A model generated the notes under the pieces. The model worked only from the letters and a program-made list of their open reading frames with translations, was not told the origin of the DNA and did no database searches. Shown piece by piece: positions 26,640-34,850 of a DNA stretch of 64,000 nt. The translations under genes and the position numbers were made by a program. Source of the DNA: Xanthomonas sp. (GTDB taxonomy: Bacteria > Pseudomonadota > Gammaproteobacteria > Xanthomonadales > Xanthomonadaceae); NCBI GenBank assembly GCA_018262705.1, contig JADFDQ010000004.1:62001-126000 (forward strand). Direction: 5' to 3'. The first letter of the stretch is position 1. Each line of letters opens with the position of its first letter.

Positions 26640-28988
26640 TCAACCCACGTTGACCGGTACCAGCGTCATGCTGTCGTTGCCGAAGATGTCCACCACCTTG
26701 ACCGCCACGATGTAACGCCCCGGCCGGTCGTAGCTGTGCTCGGCGGTGGTCAATTCGAGTTCGCGGTTCTTGCGGGTGCGAAAGCTCTGCCATTCGTTCT
26801 CGAAGATGTAACCGCCGGTCCAGCGTTCCTCGAACTCCAGTGGCATGTCCTGCTGGCCGTGTTCGAAGCCGGGCAGCACCGCCACCTCGCCGTGCGCCAG
26901 ATGGGTGGGCACCTTGATGATTTCCTTGCGGTTCTGGTAATCGAAGTCCACCGCCCAGTAATCCACCCAGTCGGTCCAGTGTTTGGTCAGCACATCACGC
27001 TTGACCGCGCCGTCCTTGTTCTTGCTGATCTTGAGCAGTTGTCCGGCATCGCAGATCACCGCGCTCTTGCCATCCTTGAGCGCGGCAATCGCCGCCTCGG
27101 CCGCACCCTGGGTGTAGTAGACGGAAAAATCGGTGAGTTCGATGGCGACGCGCAACTTGTCTTTCGCCGACCTGCCCTTGGCGTAGCGCGGGGTGGCCTC
27201 GACGAAGGAAATGTCGTGGAAGACCACTTGCCCCTTGTCCACCGCGCGCTTGTCGAATACCTCGGCCGGGATGTACTTGGGGGTCAGGTCGATGCCCTTG
27301 CCCTTGGCCTCCTCCAGCACCGCCGGGAACAGGCCCATCTCGAACTCGAACGCGAGTACATCGACGCGGGTGGCGCCGCGCTTGCGGCACTCGGTGATGA
27401 CCTCCTCGACGAACAACCGCCCGACCGGCAGGTTGATCGGACCTATCACGACCAGCCGGCCGCCGTGCTTGCCGTGGAAAAAGCCGTCGTTAGCCAGCGG
27501 CTCGCCCTTGTAGGCGCGCAGGATCAGCTCGCGGAATTCAGCTTCCTTCGCGAGCAGCGCCTGTTCGCGCTGTTCGGGCGACAGCCGCCCGCCGACGTTG
27601 AGGTAGGCCTGGCGCTCGTAGCGGCCGAGGTTGAGCACTTCGAAGGCGCGGAAGGGCTTGTCGGCGGCTTTCAACTCGCGCTGCACGCCGATCAGGCGCT
27701 TGCGGGTGGTGTGGATGCCGAACTTGCCAAGATCGGTGGCGATCCACCTGCGGCCGAGCTTTTCGGCGACGGCGGCGGTGGTGCCGGAGCCGCAGAAGAA
27801 ATCGGCGACGAGGTCGCCTTCGTTGCTGCTTAGCTTGATGATCCGTTCAAGCAAAGCTTCCGGCTTTTGGGTTGCATAGCTCACCGCCTCTTTTGCTTGC
27901 GAGTTCACCGCGTTCAAGTCATCCCAAATATCTTGGACTGGGACACCAGGCATCTCATCAAGATATCGCTTGTAGCGCGGCACAGCTCCTTCACTCGGCT
28001 GGACAATTCGGCCCTCCTGATACAACCGTTCCATCGTTTCGCGCGAGTAGCGCCAAAAGCGTGTGACTCCCAAAAACTCGTAACTTGGGTTGCCTTTGGC
28101 CGAACCACCCGGACCAATGATGTTGTCCAGCTCATAGCGTCGTCCGCTCGCGGGCTCGATCTTCTTGTAGTGGGTCTTCAGGTACTCGCCAGAGTAGGAG
28201 CCGTATTGCATATTCCACGGATACTGATCGCCCTTTGCGTAAAGCAGAATCACATCATGTAGCCGGCCCAGATGCTCAGAACCCTGGCCACTGTCGCTAT
28301 GTGCGGTCTGTCGCTTCCAGATGATTTCGTTGACGGCGCGTTGCTTGCCGAACACTTCATCAAGCAGGCCACGCACGTAGTGGGACACTGCCCAACCCAT
28401 GTGCACATAGATGCTTCCTTCCGGATGCATCAAATCCCGCATCAAAATCAACCGCTCATAGATCATGCTGATAAAACTATCCGCCCCGCGCCCCCAGGTA
28501 TCGCGGTAGGCAATCTGCTCCAAGAGATTCGGCTGCTTGTGGAAGGTCTCGCCGCCGATCTCGATATCCATCGAAAAATCCGCGCCGACATCGAACGGCG
28601 GGTCGATGTAGATCAGCTTCAGGCCACCGGCATCCTCGATCTGGCGGCGCAGCGCACCGGCCTTCAACGACGACAAGATCAGCTTGTTGTCGCCCCAGAT
28701 CAGCTTGTTGGTCCAGCCCTGGGTCTGCCGGCCGCGCGCATCGAACAGTTCGGCTTGCGCGCGCGTCTCCTCGCGCGGTTCGTCCACATGTTCCAGGGTC
28801 TGAAACGGCAGCACCGCCGTGCAGACATCGGCGCTCTTGCCGTTCCACACCAGCTCCACCTCGCGCTTGTCCTCGAACAGCAGGAAGCGGTACTTCTCCG
28901 GCAGCGGCTTGCCGGTGCGAATCAATTCGGTGAGGTCGCGCTTTTCGGCGTCGGACAGCTCGTAGGCGGGCTTGGCGGGTTTGCTCAT
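26640..28988 (-). CDS. mod: Type III restriction-modification system DNA methyltransferase (Mod)
   Basis: N6-adenine methyltransferase of the beta class that also gives the Mod-Res complex its DNA specificity. 782 residues. Catalytic motif IV is DPPF (129-132). The variable target-recognition region spans about 225-370. Motif I follows as FFCGSGTT (397-404), the circular order expected for type III Mod. The target-recognition stretch is visibly poorer in GC (31 of 60 bases in 27841-27900) than the C-terminal half (39 of 60 in 27301-27360), suggesting an exchanged cassette. The ATG overlaps the Fic gene stop by 4 bases. Transcription runs res, fic, mod. Confidence 0.95.
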   Translation of the reverse strand: MSKPAKPAYELSDAEKRDLTELIRTGKPLPEKYRFLLFEDKREVELVWNGKSADVCTAVLPFQTLEHVDEPREETRAQAELFDARGRQTQGWTNKLIWGDNKLILSSLKAGALRRQIEDAGGLKLIYIDPPFDVGADFSMDIEIGGETFHKQPNLLEQIAYRDTWGRGADSFISMIYERLILMRDLMHPEGSIYVHMGWAVSHYVRGLLDEVFGKQRAVNEIIWKRQTAHSDSGQGSEHLGRLHDVILLYAKGDQYPWNMQYGSYSGEYLKTHYKKIEPASGRRYELDNIIGPGGSAKGNPSYEFLGVTRFWRYSRETMERLYQEGRIVQPSEGAVPRYKRYLDEMPGVPVQDIWDDLNAVNSQAKEAVSYATQKPEALLERIIKLSSNEGDLVADFFCGSGTTAAVAEKLGRRWIATDLGKFGIHTTRKRLIGVQRELKAADKPFRAFEVLNLGRYERQAYLNVGGRLSPEQREQALLAKEAEFRELILRAYKGEPLANDGFFHGKHGGRLVVIGPINLPVGRLFVEEVITECRKRGATRVDVLAFEFEMGLFPAVLEEAKGKGIDLTPKYIPAEVFDKRAVDKGQVVFHDISFVEATPRYAKGRSAKDKLRVAIELTDFSVYYTQGAAEAAIAALKDGKSAVICDAGQLLKISKNKDGAVKRDVLTKHWTDWVDYWAVDFDYQNRKEIIKVPTHLAHGEVAVLPGFEHGQQDMPLEFEERWTGGYIFENEWQSFRTRKNRELELTTAEHSYDRPGRYIVAVKVVDIFGNDSMTLVPVNVG

Positions 28989-30181
28989 GCCGGGTTCTCG
29001 TGGGTCGGCTCACCGAACAGGTCGATATACGCCTGGTATCGAAACACGCGGTTGCGGCGGTAGCCGGTCGCTTCCCGCAGGATGCCCTGCTCCACCAGCC
29101 GTGCAACCAGTTTGTTGGCGGCCGTGTAGGTGGTCGCGGTCAGGGCTTGCACGTCGGCCACCGCCATGATCGGGCGCTGGTAGAGGTTCTCCAGCACCTT
29201 GTGGCCATTGCCGGCAGCGCGCCCGAGACCTTCCGTCACCCGCGCTCGGTGATCCTCGCGCAGGGCGAGAATGCACCGCGCGGTGTCGGTGGCCTCGCGG
29301 CTGACGAAGGCCACGCCGCGTAGGAAGAAGGCCAGCCAGCCTTCCCAGTCGCCGTGATCGCGTACCGCTTGCAGGCGCTCGTAGTATTCGGCGCGATGGC
29401 GCTTGAAGAAGTGCGACAGGTACAGCACCGGTTTGCCCAGGATGTCCCGCTGGCAGAGCAGGAAGGTGATCAGCAGGCGGCCGACGCGGCCGTTGCCGTC
29501 CAGGAAGGGATGGATGGTTTCGAATTGCGCATGCGCGAGGCCGATCTGGATCAACTGCGGCAATTCGCTGTCGGCGTGCAGGAATGTTTCCAGCGCGCCG
29601 AGCGCCGATGGCACCTCGTGCGGCGGCGGCGGCACATAGGTCGCTTCGTTCAAGCTGCAGCCGGCCGGGCCGATCCAGTTCTGCGTGCGGCGCAGTTCCC
29701 CGGGCGTCAGCCGCGCGCCGCGCACGCCTTGCAGCAGGCGTTCGTGAATTTCGCGAATCAGCCGGACCGAGACCGGCAGCTCGCTCAGCCGCGCCAGGCC
29801 GTGGTTCATGGCGGCGACGTAATTGATGACCTCGACAACGTCACGCGGGCGATCCGGTGCCAGCACATGCGCCTCGGCGGCGAGCACATCCTGCAGCGAG
29901 CTCTGCGTGCCCTCGATCTGGCTGGACAGCACCGCTTCCTTGCGCACGTACATGAACACGAACAAGTCCGGATTGGGGAGGGTCTGGATCGAGCCATCCA
30001 GACGTCCCAATGCGCGATCCGCCTGCGACAGCAGGGTTTGCAGCTCGCCTTCGATCCGCACGGGCGGCCGCGGCGGCAGTGGCGAGGGCTGGAACGCCCG
30101 GTAGCCGGTGGGCTGGGCGATATAACGGCCGGCACGGTGCTGCAACGACCCGTCACGGGTGTGCGGATCCGGGGCGCTCAT
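28985..30181 (-). CDS. Fic family protein with C-terminal winged helix (type III R-M associated)
   Basis: 398 residues. Fic enzymes attach AMP (or another phosphate-linked group) to hydroxyl side chains of target proteins. The active-site loop HPFLDGNGR is complete at 224-232. An N-terminal inhibitory helix motif SSQIEG (86-91) matches the class II S/TxxxE(G/N) pattern, so the enzyme should be self-inhibited. Residues about 330-395 look like a winged helix (VADVQALTATTYTAANKLVARLVEQGIL). The gene sits between res and mod and its stop overlaps the mod start (ATGA), so translation is coupled. It has its own promoter with operator-like repeats. Target unknown; a regulatory or toxic role in the defence cassette is inference. 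Confidence 0.93.
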   Translation of the reverse strand: MSAPDPHTRDGSLQHRAGRYIAQPTGYRAFQPSPLPPRPPVRIEGELQTLLSQADRALGRLDGSIQTLPNPDLFVFMYVRKEAVLSSQIEGTQSSLQDVLAAEAHVLAPDRPRDVVEVINYVAAMNHGLARLSELPVSVRLIREIHERLLQGVRGARLTPGELRRTQNWIGPAGCSLNEATYVPPPPHEVPSALGALETFLHADSELPQLIQIGLAHAQFETIHPFLDGNGRVGRLLITFLLCQRDILGKPVLYLSHFFKRHRAEYYERLQAVRDHGDWEGWLAFFLRGVAFVSREATDTARCILALREDHRARVTEGLGRAAGNGHKVLENLYQRPIMAVADVQALTATTYTAANKLVARLVEQGILREATGYRRNRVFRYQAYIDLFGEPTHENPA

Positions 30182-30219
30182 GGAAGGCTGCCTTGCATAT
30201 GGCCTGAATTCCCTTTCAT
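30178..30219 (-). CDS. Possible 13-codon leader peptide overlapping the fic start
   Basis: The first ATG after the predicted transcription start (30219) opens a 13-codon frame, MKGNSGHMQGSLP, whose TGA overlaps the fic ATG as ATGA. Only a weak GAG lies 7 bases upstream. It may couple translation into fic or be chance. Confidence 0.2.
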   Translation of the reverse strand: MKGNSGHMQGSLP

Positions 30220-30222
30220 GTG

Positions 30223-30235
30223 AAACTCAGAGTTT
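30223..30235. promoter_or_regulatory. 13-bp palindrome at the fic transcription start
   Basis: AAACTCAGAGTTT is a perfect 6-bp inverted repeat around one base. It abuts the -10 element, so a bound dimer would cover the start point. Confidence 0.6.
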
Positions 30236-30265
30236 AATATAGGGCCCGTTTGTATCCATATGCAA
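30236..30265 (-). promoter_or_regulatory. Promoter of fic-mod
   Basis: Minus-strand TTGCAT (30260-30265), 18-base spacer and TATATT (30236-30241), about 50 bases before the fic ATG. It lies in the 153-base gap after res, so fic and mod can be expressed apart from res. Confidence 0.6.
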
Positions 30266-30334
30266 GGCAACCTGCAGGGTCGCCGTCGCGGTGCCAGCGG
30301 GTGCGCGCGACGCGTGCGGCCCGGTCGAGCGCGT

Positions 30335-33085
30335 TCACGTCTGGTATTCGGTGAAACCGGCGATGAGCGCCGCAAACGAGGCAGGCCGGTGGCTCTCGAA
30401 GCCGCGCTGGTCGACATAGGCGAAGCGGTAGGCGGGGCCACCCGCGTCCTTCAAGGCCGCGGTGGCTTCCTCGCACCACTGGCGCAGGCGCGCCATCTTC
30501 TGCGGCAGGTCAAGTTCCTCGCGGCCCTTGGTCTCGACGACCCAAACTGTTCCGTCCGGCGTTTTCACCAGGAAATCCGGCACGTAGTTGCTCAGATCGC
30601 CGTTGGCGCGCACGTAGTCGATCTTGAAGCCCACCGCGAGGTAGTTCTTGGCGAAGCTCGCCACGTCCGGGGCTTCGTCGAGGAACTTGCCGAAGCGCAG
30701 CTCGAAGCCGCCGCCGGTGGCCTCGGGCACCATCTTGTTGAAGATCGACTTCTTCGCCGGCAGGTACTCGCGGTTCTGCATGCGGAACGGCCGGGTGTTG
30801 CGCAGGCGGATGGTGTCCTCGATCCGGGAACTGCCGCCGTCCTTGACCGTGAGCGCATTGATCGCGGCCTTGAAGCGGTCGAACACGAGTTTGCCCGCCT
30901 CCGGTTCCGCCAGATTGCGCAGCACCACCGGAGCGTCGAGGTCGACCGGGGCGGCGACGAACAGATGGTTGCGCAGGAAGTCGCGCACCTTGGGATACAG
31001 CAGCTCGTAGCCACCGACCAGCCGGAGTTCCTTCAGCAGTTGCCGCGAAAAAAAGCCGACAACCGAGCGATGATCGGCCGGTCCCAGCCCGTCAAGCTGG
31101 ATGGTATGGTGGATTTCGCCATCGAGCATGGTCTTGAACACGATTTCCCGCGTTTCCTCGGGCGTGAACGGCTTGAGCGGCAGCGGCGCGTTGCCGAACG
31201 TGGACGGATCGAGGTCGGCCAAGTCCTTGTACTCGCGGTTGAAGCGGCGGCTGAGCTTTGGAATGGCGATGTCCAGCGCATCGAGGTCCTTGTCTTGGTT
31301 TTCGGCATCCACTTCCACCACCAGCGACTGTTCGCGACCGATGGCGCCCTTGCCCATCGGCTTGCGCTCGAACTCCACGCCTTCGCTCTGGATAGTCTGG
31401 ACGAACTCCATGAACGCATGGGTGCCCATCACCGACACGTACTCGGGCTGATCGCTGCCGCCGCCCGCGGCCTCGGCTGCGGGCGAGAAAAAGGGATACA
31501 TGCGGCGCAGGCCGCGGCCGAGGGTCTGCTCGGGCAGGATGTTGCTCTTTGACGTGTAGGCGCGCAGGCCGACGATGGTGGTGACGTTGCGCACGTCCCA
31601 GCCTTCTTTCAGCATCAGCACCGAGACGATGGCGCGGTAGCGGCTGTCCCAGCCGTCGATGGCGTTGGAGGCATTGCGCAGGACTTCCAGCTCTTCTTTC
31701 TTCTTGCCACTGGCGGCTTCCGAAATCTCGCCGTTTTGTTTGGTGTGGATCACCAGCACCTTGCGTTCCAGTTCCGGCGCGGCACGTTCGAGGTAGGCGC
31801 CCACCTGGTCGCAGTTTTTGGTGTCGTCCACCATCACGAACAGCACCGCCTTCTTGCCGGTCGTTTCGTGCTCGGTATAATTCTTGCGCCACTCCTCGAT
31901 GCCGAGATTGAGGTAATCGACGTAGCGCTCTTCGAAAATGGCGCTCGGTTGTTCCTGCAAACGCGCGATGCTGGCTTCGTCTGGCAACGTCGGATGCTTG
32001 ACCACGTTCTGAAAGATCGCTTCGACCAGCGGGTAGTCGGAGACGGTCTGGACGAAGATCGCGCCGTTGTCGTGCTTGGGCGTGGCGGTGACATCGATCT
32101 GCAGCGAGAGTCGGCCATCCTTCTGCAGCATCCGGTGATGGATGTCCTGGATCGACTTGAACCACGCCATGCGTTCGTCGTGAACGTGGTGGGCCTCGTC
32201 GTTGAAGACCGCCAGCTCGTCGATCTCGCGCACGATCTCGCCCAAATCGGTCTGGCTGTCGGTGGTCTTGCCGACCGGCTTCGGGCCAAACGGACTGAGA
32301 AAGTAATCGCGCAGGTCGTCATCGTCCGGCGACGGCTCCTTCACATCGCCCAGATAGACGCGATGGATGTTGGTCAGGAACAGGTTGCCGACCGGGCGCA
32401 CGATGCGCACCTCGTCCTGAATGTGCAGTGTGATCTGGAAGTCGTCGCGCCAGTTGCGGCCGTCGAAGCCGTTGTCGGGCAGCACCGGATCGTTGAAGAA
32501 GATCTTCAGGCCATCGAAGTCGGCGCGCAGGCGGTCGAGCACGATGATGTTGGGCGCGATCAACAGCATGTTGCGCGCAAGCGTGGAATCGGGTTCGTAG
32601 AGCTTGTGGAAATAGCTCCAAGCGATCAGCAGCGACAGCACCTTGGTCTTGCCGGTGCCGGTCGCCATCTTGGACACATAGCGCGGCCAGTCCTCCGGGA
32701 ACATGCCCGCCGACACCGCGCCGGAGGCATCGAAGCGCATCAGGTCGAATTTGTCGCGGGCCTTGCGAACGTCGTGCAGCCAGATGACGGTCTCGACGGC
32801 CTCGCGCTGGGCGAAGTAGTACCGGAATTCGGACAGGCTGCGGTCGGCCTGTTCGACCATGTGCTCGGTCTGGAACCACCAGCGCAAAAGCGCCAGTGAC
32901 GTGGCTGACGAGCCGGGATAGCCGGTTTCGCGCCAGGCGTCGACTTCCTCCCGGATATTGGCAACCAACGGCGGCAGCAGCTTCTCGTAGGCGATGCTGC
33001 GCAGGGCCTCGTCGGCGGGAAACCAACGCTGCTCCGGATGCGGAATTACGTACGGCGATGACGGAAAATCTGGATGCAGTGCCAT
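30335..33085 (-). CDS. res: Type III restriction enzyme Res subunit (DEAD/DEAH helicase-nuclease)
   Basis: ATP-driven translocase and nuclease partner of Mod that cuts when two unmethylated sites communicate. 916 residues. Helicase motifs: ATGTGKT (141-147), NDEAHH, TATPK and QTLGRGLRR. A C-terminal PD-(D/E)xK nuclease core is seen as VPDFLVKTPDG followed by VVETKG near residues 855-880. GAGGACAGGGG precedes the ATG. It is the promoter-proximal gene here, the reverse of the common mod-res order, and starts 62 bases after a tRNA-like fragment beside tRNA-Lys. Confidence 0.95.
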   Translation of the reverse strand: MALHPDFPSSPYVIPHPEQRWFPADEALRSIAYEKLLPPLVANIREEVDAWRETGYPGSSATSLALLRWWFQTEHMVEQADRSLSEFRYYFAQREAVETVIWLHDVRKARDKFDLMRFDASGAVSAGMFPEDWPRYVSKMATGTGKTKVLSLLIAWSYFHKLYEPDSTLARNMLLIAPNIIVLDRLRADFDGLKIFFNDPVLPDNGFDGRNWRDDFQITLHIQDEVRIVRPVGNLFLTNIHRVYLGDVKEPSPDDDDLRDYFLSPFGPKPVGKTTDSQTDLGEIVREIDELAVFNDEAHHVHDERMAWFKSIQDIHHRMLQKDGRLSLQIDVTATPKHDNGAIFVQTVSDYPLVEAIFQNVVKHPTLPDEASIARLQEQPSAIFEERYVDYLNLGIEEWRKNYTEHETTGKKAVLFVMVDDTKNCDQVGAYLERAAPELERKVLVIHTKQNGEISEAASGKKKEELEVLRNASNAIDGWDSRYRAIVSVLMLKEGWDVRNVTTIVGLRAYTSKSNILPEQTLGRGLRRMYPFFSPAAEAAGGGSDQPEYVSVMGTHAFMEFVQTIQSEGVEFERKPMGKGAIGREQSLVVEVDAENQDKDLDALDIAIPKLSRRFNREYKDLADLDPSTFGNAPLPLKPFTPEETREIVFKTMLDGEIHHTIQLDGLGPADHRSVVGFFSRQLLKELRLVGGYELLYPKVRDFLRNHLFVAAPVDLDAPVVLRNLAEPEAGKLVFDRFKAAINALTVKDGGSSRIEDTIRLRNTRPFRMQNREYLPAKKSIFNKMVPEATGGGFELRFGKFLDEAPDVASFAKNYLAVGFKIDYVRANGDLSNYVPDFLVKTPDGTVWVVETKGREELDLPQKMARLRQWCEEATAALKDAGGPAYRFAYVDQRGFESHRPASFAALIAGFTEYQT

Positions 33086-33146
33086 TGTCCCCTGTCCTCA
33101 AGACACTCACGGGCAAACAAGCTCGACTGTCGGATAGTACCTGCGG

Positions 33147-33218
33147 TGGTGGCTTGGCTGGGAATCGAACCCAGGACCAGCGGGTTGAGTCCGATTCGGA
33201 GACCGACTGCGGCCTGAG
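33147..33218 (-). pseudogene. Degenerate tRNA copy (3' half intact) next to tRNA-Lys
   Basis: Directly after the CCA end of tRNA-Lys lies a second tRNA-like sequence on the same strand. Its 3' half aligns closely with tRNA-Lys and keeps a perfect T stem (CTGGG/CCCAG), an acceptor 3' strand and CCA. Its 5' half still aligns in patches (CAGTCGGTCT, ATCGGACT) but the acceptor 5' strand and anticodon stem no longer pair. I read it as a decayed tandem duplicate or a recombination scar. Confidence 0.65.
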
Positions 33219-33294
33219 TGGTGGGTTGGGTGGGAATCGAACCCACGACCAGCGGATTAAAAGTCCGATGCTCTGCCGACTGAGCTACCAACCC
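33219..33294 (-). tRNA. tRNA-Lys (anticodon TTT)
   Basis: A 76-base cloverleaf: acceptor GGGTTGG/CCAACCC, anticodon stem TCGGA/TCCGC... around loop CTTTTAA, T arm GTGGG TTCGAAT CCCAC, discriminator A and an encoded CCA. It reads lysine AAA/AAG codons. Confidence 0.96.
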
Positions 33295-33332
33295 GTTGCA
33301 GCTGTGCCCGGCGTTGCGCCGGGGCGCGCAGT

Positions 33333-34028
33333 TTAACCGATGACGCCCGCTGCGTAGCGCGTGGGATCGGAAACGCCGGCGTCCGCGAATCCCTGCGCGC
33401 GCAGGCGACAGGCGTCGCAGTGGCCGCAGGCGCGACCTTCGGCATCGGCCTGATAGCAGCTCACCGTTTGCGAAAAATCGACCGCAAGGCGCAGCCCTTC
33501 GCGCACGATGTCGGCTTTCGACAGCGACAGCAGCGGCGCGTGGACGCGGAAGCGGCTGCCCTCGACGCCGGCCTTGGTGGCAAGGTTGGCCAAGGTTTCG
33601 AACGCGGCAATGAACTCGGGGCGGCAATCCGGATAGCCGGAATAGTCCACCGCGTTGACGCCGCAGAACAGATCGGTTGCGCCCAGCACTTCGGCCCAGC
33701 CCAAGGCGAGCGAGAGCATGATGGTGTTGCGCGCAGGCACGTAGGTCGAAGGGATTTCCCCGCCGATCTGGTGGCCGTCGGCATCGGTGGGAACCGCGAT
33801 ATCGGCGGTCAGCGCGGAACCGCCAAAGCTGCGCAGGTCCACGTTCACCGTCTTGTGTTCGATCGCGCCGAGCACGCCGGCGACGCGCAACGCGGCGTCC
33901 AGTTCCGACGTGTGGCGCTGGCCGTAGCGCACGCTCAGGGCGTGGGCGTCGAAGCCGCGCTCGCGGGCGATGGCGAGAACGACGGCGGAATCCATGCCAC
34001 CGGAAACGAGGACGACTGCTTTTTTCAT
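33333..34028 (-). CDS. queC: 7-cyano-7-deazaguanine synthase QueC
   Basis: ATP-dependent conversion of 7-carboxy-7-deazaguanine plus ammonia to preQ0 in queuosine synthesis. 231 residues. PP-loop [14 protein letters not shown] at the N-terminus, [19 protein letters not shown] in the middle and the zinc site near residues 190-205 ([17 protein letters not shown]). The ATG at 34028 begins [11 protein letters not shown]. It follows queE by 31 bases on the same strand. A 7-bp GC hairpin (33307-33323) lies between its stop and tRNA-Lys, without a clear T-run. Confidence 0.97.
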   Translation of the reverse strand: MKKAVVLVSGGMDSAVVLAIARERGFDAHALSVRYGQRHTSELDAALRVAGVLGAIEHKTVNVDLRSFGGSALTADIAVPTDADGHQIGGEIPSTYVPARNTIMLSLALGWAEVLGATDLFCGVNAVDYSGYPDCRPEFIAAFETLANLATKAGVEGSRFRVHAPLLSLSKADIVREGLRLAVDFSQTVSCYQADAEGRACGHCDACRLRAQGFADAGVSDPTRYAAGVIG

Positions 34029-34059
34029 GGTGTGTTCGGTAGAACCTTTTGTTTGAGCC

Positions 34060-34746
34060 TCAGCGACCCGGCTCATCGTTCCACAACACTTTGTGGAGCT
34101 GGAGCTGGAACCGTACCGGCAGGCGTTCGGCCAGAATCCAGTCGGCCAGATCGCGCGGCGCGACCTGCCCGTGGCTGGGCGAGAACAACACCTCGCAGAT
34201 CGCCGGCAGCCGGTGCTGTTCGAGGATGCCCTTGGCCCAGTCGAAATCCTCGCGCGAACAGATCACGAACTTGACCTGATCGTGCGCGGTGAGCGCAGCG
34301 ATATTGCTCCACAGATTGCGCGCCACTTCGCCAGACCCCGGAGTCTTGATGTCCATGACCCGGGAGACGCGTGGATCGACGGCAGAAATATCCAGCGCGC
34401 CCGAGGTTTCCAGCGACACCCGATAGCCGGCCTCGCACAGCCGCGCCAGCAGGGCGATGCACGCTTTCTGCGCCAGCGGCTCGCCGCCGGTCACGCAAAC
34501 GTGGTTCACGCCGAACGCGGCCACCTTGTCGAGAATCGCATCCAGCGTCCACCACTGGCCACCGTGGAAAGCGTACGTGGTATCGCAATACTGGCAGCGC
34601 AGCGGGCAGCCGGTCAGGCGCACGAACACGGTCGGCAGGCCGACCTCGCGCGCTTCGCCCTGCAGCGACAGGAATATTTCGGTGAGCTTGAGCCGCCCGG
34701 ACGACGCGGTCGCCGACGCGGTGGCCGCTTCGGCGCCTGCGTTCAT
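34060..34746 (-). CDS. queE: 7-carboxy-7-deazaguanine synthase QueE
   Basis: Radical SAM enzyme of queuosine synthesis making CDG from 6-carboxy-tetrahydropterin. 228 residues. The cluster motif CPLRCQYC (CxxxCxxC) is near residue 47, preceded by [21 protein letters not shown], and the SAM motif is TGGEPL. The first 16 residues are low-complexity Ala/Ser/Thr. There is no strong ribosome site; a 15-bp repeat array lies just upstream. Confidence 0.95.
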   Translation of the reverse strand: MNAGAEAATASATASSGRLKLTEIFLSLQGEAREVGLPTVFVRLTGCPLRCQYCDTTYAFHGGQWWTLDAILDKVAAFGVNHVCVTGGEPLAQKACIALLARLCEAGYRVSLETSGALDISAVDPRVSRVMDIKTPGSGEVARNLWSNIAALTAHDQVKFVICSREDFDWAKGILEQHRLPAICEVLFSPSHGQVAPRDLADWILAERLPVRFQLQLHKVLWNDEPGR

Positions 34747-34760
34747 CTGCGTATTCTAAC

Positions 34761-34850
34761 GTTTGCGACGCTGGCGTTTGCGACGCTGGCGTTTGCGACG
34801 CTGGCGTTTGCGCCGCTGGTGTTTGCGCAGCTGGTGATTGCCCGCTAGCG
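34761..34850. repeat. 15-bp minisatellite, about six units
   Basis: GTTTGCGACGCTGGC is repeated exactly three times (34761-34805), then with growing changes in three more units to 34850. It fills the gap between cpoB and queE and reaches into the last two codons of cpoB. 15 bp is a multiple of three, and the cpoB-frame peptide of a unit reads like QTPAS, but the array lies after the cpoB stop. Confidence 0.88.

Larger units (their letters stand above)
30189..30269. promoter_or_regulatory. 14-bp perfect inverted repeat pair bracketing the fic-mod promoter
   Basis: TGCCTTGCATATGG (30189-30202) and CCATATGCAAGGCA (30256-30269) are exact inverted copies 53 bases apart. One arm covers the -35 element of the fic promoter, the other lies just before the fic start codon. 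The stretch is AT-rich against its surroundings. Confidence 0.75.

Noticed and set aside
26609-26650. Left attachment site of the restriction cassette matching tRNA-Lys
   Set aside because: Only CAACCCAC is shared with the tRNA end, and it lies in the mod 3' end; too short to count.
34761-34850. CRISPR array
   Set aside because: Units are contiguous 15-mers without spacers; no cas genes.
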